NCBI RefSeq assembly: GCF_014651895.1
Contig: NZ_BMXT01000001.1
Coordinates: 1-64,000 of the forward strand
Source: Rhodanobacter panaciterrae
GTDB lineage: Bacteria; Pseudomonadota; Gammaproteobacteria; Xanthomonadales; Rhodanobacteraceae
Length of the DNA stretch: 64,000 bases
Direction: 5' to 3'
Part shown: positions 63,832 through 64,000 of the stretch, piece after piece
Layout of the letters: each line of letters begins with the position of its first letter
How positions within the stretch are numbered: the first letter of the stretch is position 1
The notes under the pieces: model-generated
The model's input: the letters and a program-made list of their open reading frames with translations, nothing else
The model's database searches: none
Told to the model about the DNA's origin: nothing
Program-made: the position numbers and the translations under genes

Positions 63832-63917
63832 GGTGGTCAGCGTGGCGGGATGCCGGCATTATCCATCCTCCGCACACCTTCCCATGGCTTTATCCACCTT
63901 CCCCTGTCGAGGACGCC

Positions 63918-64000
63918 ATGAAATACCTGGTCATGATCTATTGCGACGACGCCTTGCTCAACGCGTTGCCGGACGGCGAGTTCGACACGATGATGCACGG
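63918..64000 (+). CDS. YCII-related (DGPF) domain protein, 5' part only
   Basis: The first 27 codons of a gene cut by the window edge. MKYLVMIYCDDALLNALPDG matches the N-terminus of YCII/DGPF-domain proteins, often linked to ECF sigma factors. GAGGACG before the ATG is a plausible ribosome site. The rest must be read beyond the window. Confidence 0.7.
   Translation, partial: MKYLVMIYCDDALLNALPDGEFDTMMH

Overview
The window looks like a chromosomal segment of a high-GC gammaproteobacterium, most likely of the Xanthomonadales and probably Rhodanobacteraceae (Dyella, Rhodanobacter, Luteibacter or Frateuria type). This rests on the gene order mreBCD-mrdA-rodA-mltB-rlpA-dacC-ybeD-lipB-lipA-prc, a split class II ribonucleotide reductase with a lysine-rich histone-like gene between its halves, a sedolisin (S53) protease, and a Reg_prop-type two-component sensor. 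The genus cannot be fixed by reading alone.

Layout. 1-283: three tandem units of a small structured RNA, each closed by a strong intrinsic terminator. 395-3540: yqhA-like membrane gene, glpK, and a PfkB-family kinase on the minus strand. 3747-17218: a long plus-strand cluster for cell shape and wall (MreBCD scaffold, PBP2/RodA synthase pair, lytic transglycosylase MltB, RlpA, carboxypeptidase) that runs on into lipoate biosynthesis (ybeD, lipB, lipA) and the periplasmic protease Prc, and ends in a clear terminator. 17250-24912: mostly minus-strand peptidases and envelope proteins (M1 and M17 aminopeptidases, a HAD phosphatase, a phosphate-binding-type protein fused to LysM, a DegP/DegQ protease). 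25092-29095: NrdR-type operator, nrdJa, histone-like gene, nrdJb.

29423-32053 is a low-GC single-polypeptide restriction-modification enzyme, the clearest horizontally acquired gene. 32640-46560 is a mixed accessory stretch: membrane proteins, two PH-domain proteins, DUF3016, thiopurine methyltransferase, an M14-like metallopeptidase, two GNAT acetyltransferases, a class B3 metallo-beta-lactamase with all its zinc ligands, a secreted propeller protein, small proteins, an Hsp70-like YegD and decayed small membrane genes.

46554-60215 appears dedicated to surface and secretion: a LuxR-type response regulator with its large propeller sensor kinase, then (divergently) an S53 protease with a PKD domain, a 1842-residue autotransporter, two tandem paralogous small proteins and a TIGR03032-family protein. 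A sulfotransferase follows on the opposite strand. 61938-64000 holds a META/DUF4377 lipoprotein, a DUF3309 small membrane protein, trmO and the start of a YCII-domain gene cut by the window edge.

The most unusual items are the tandem RNA array with a compensatory base change, the histone gene inside the split RNR locus behind a paired NrdR operator, the lone fused restriction-modification enzyme, the phosphate-binding-protein/LysM fusion, and the autotransporter neighbourhood with its undescribed paralogous pair. No tRNA, rRNA, IS element, integrase or CRISPR array was recognised.
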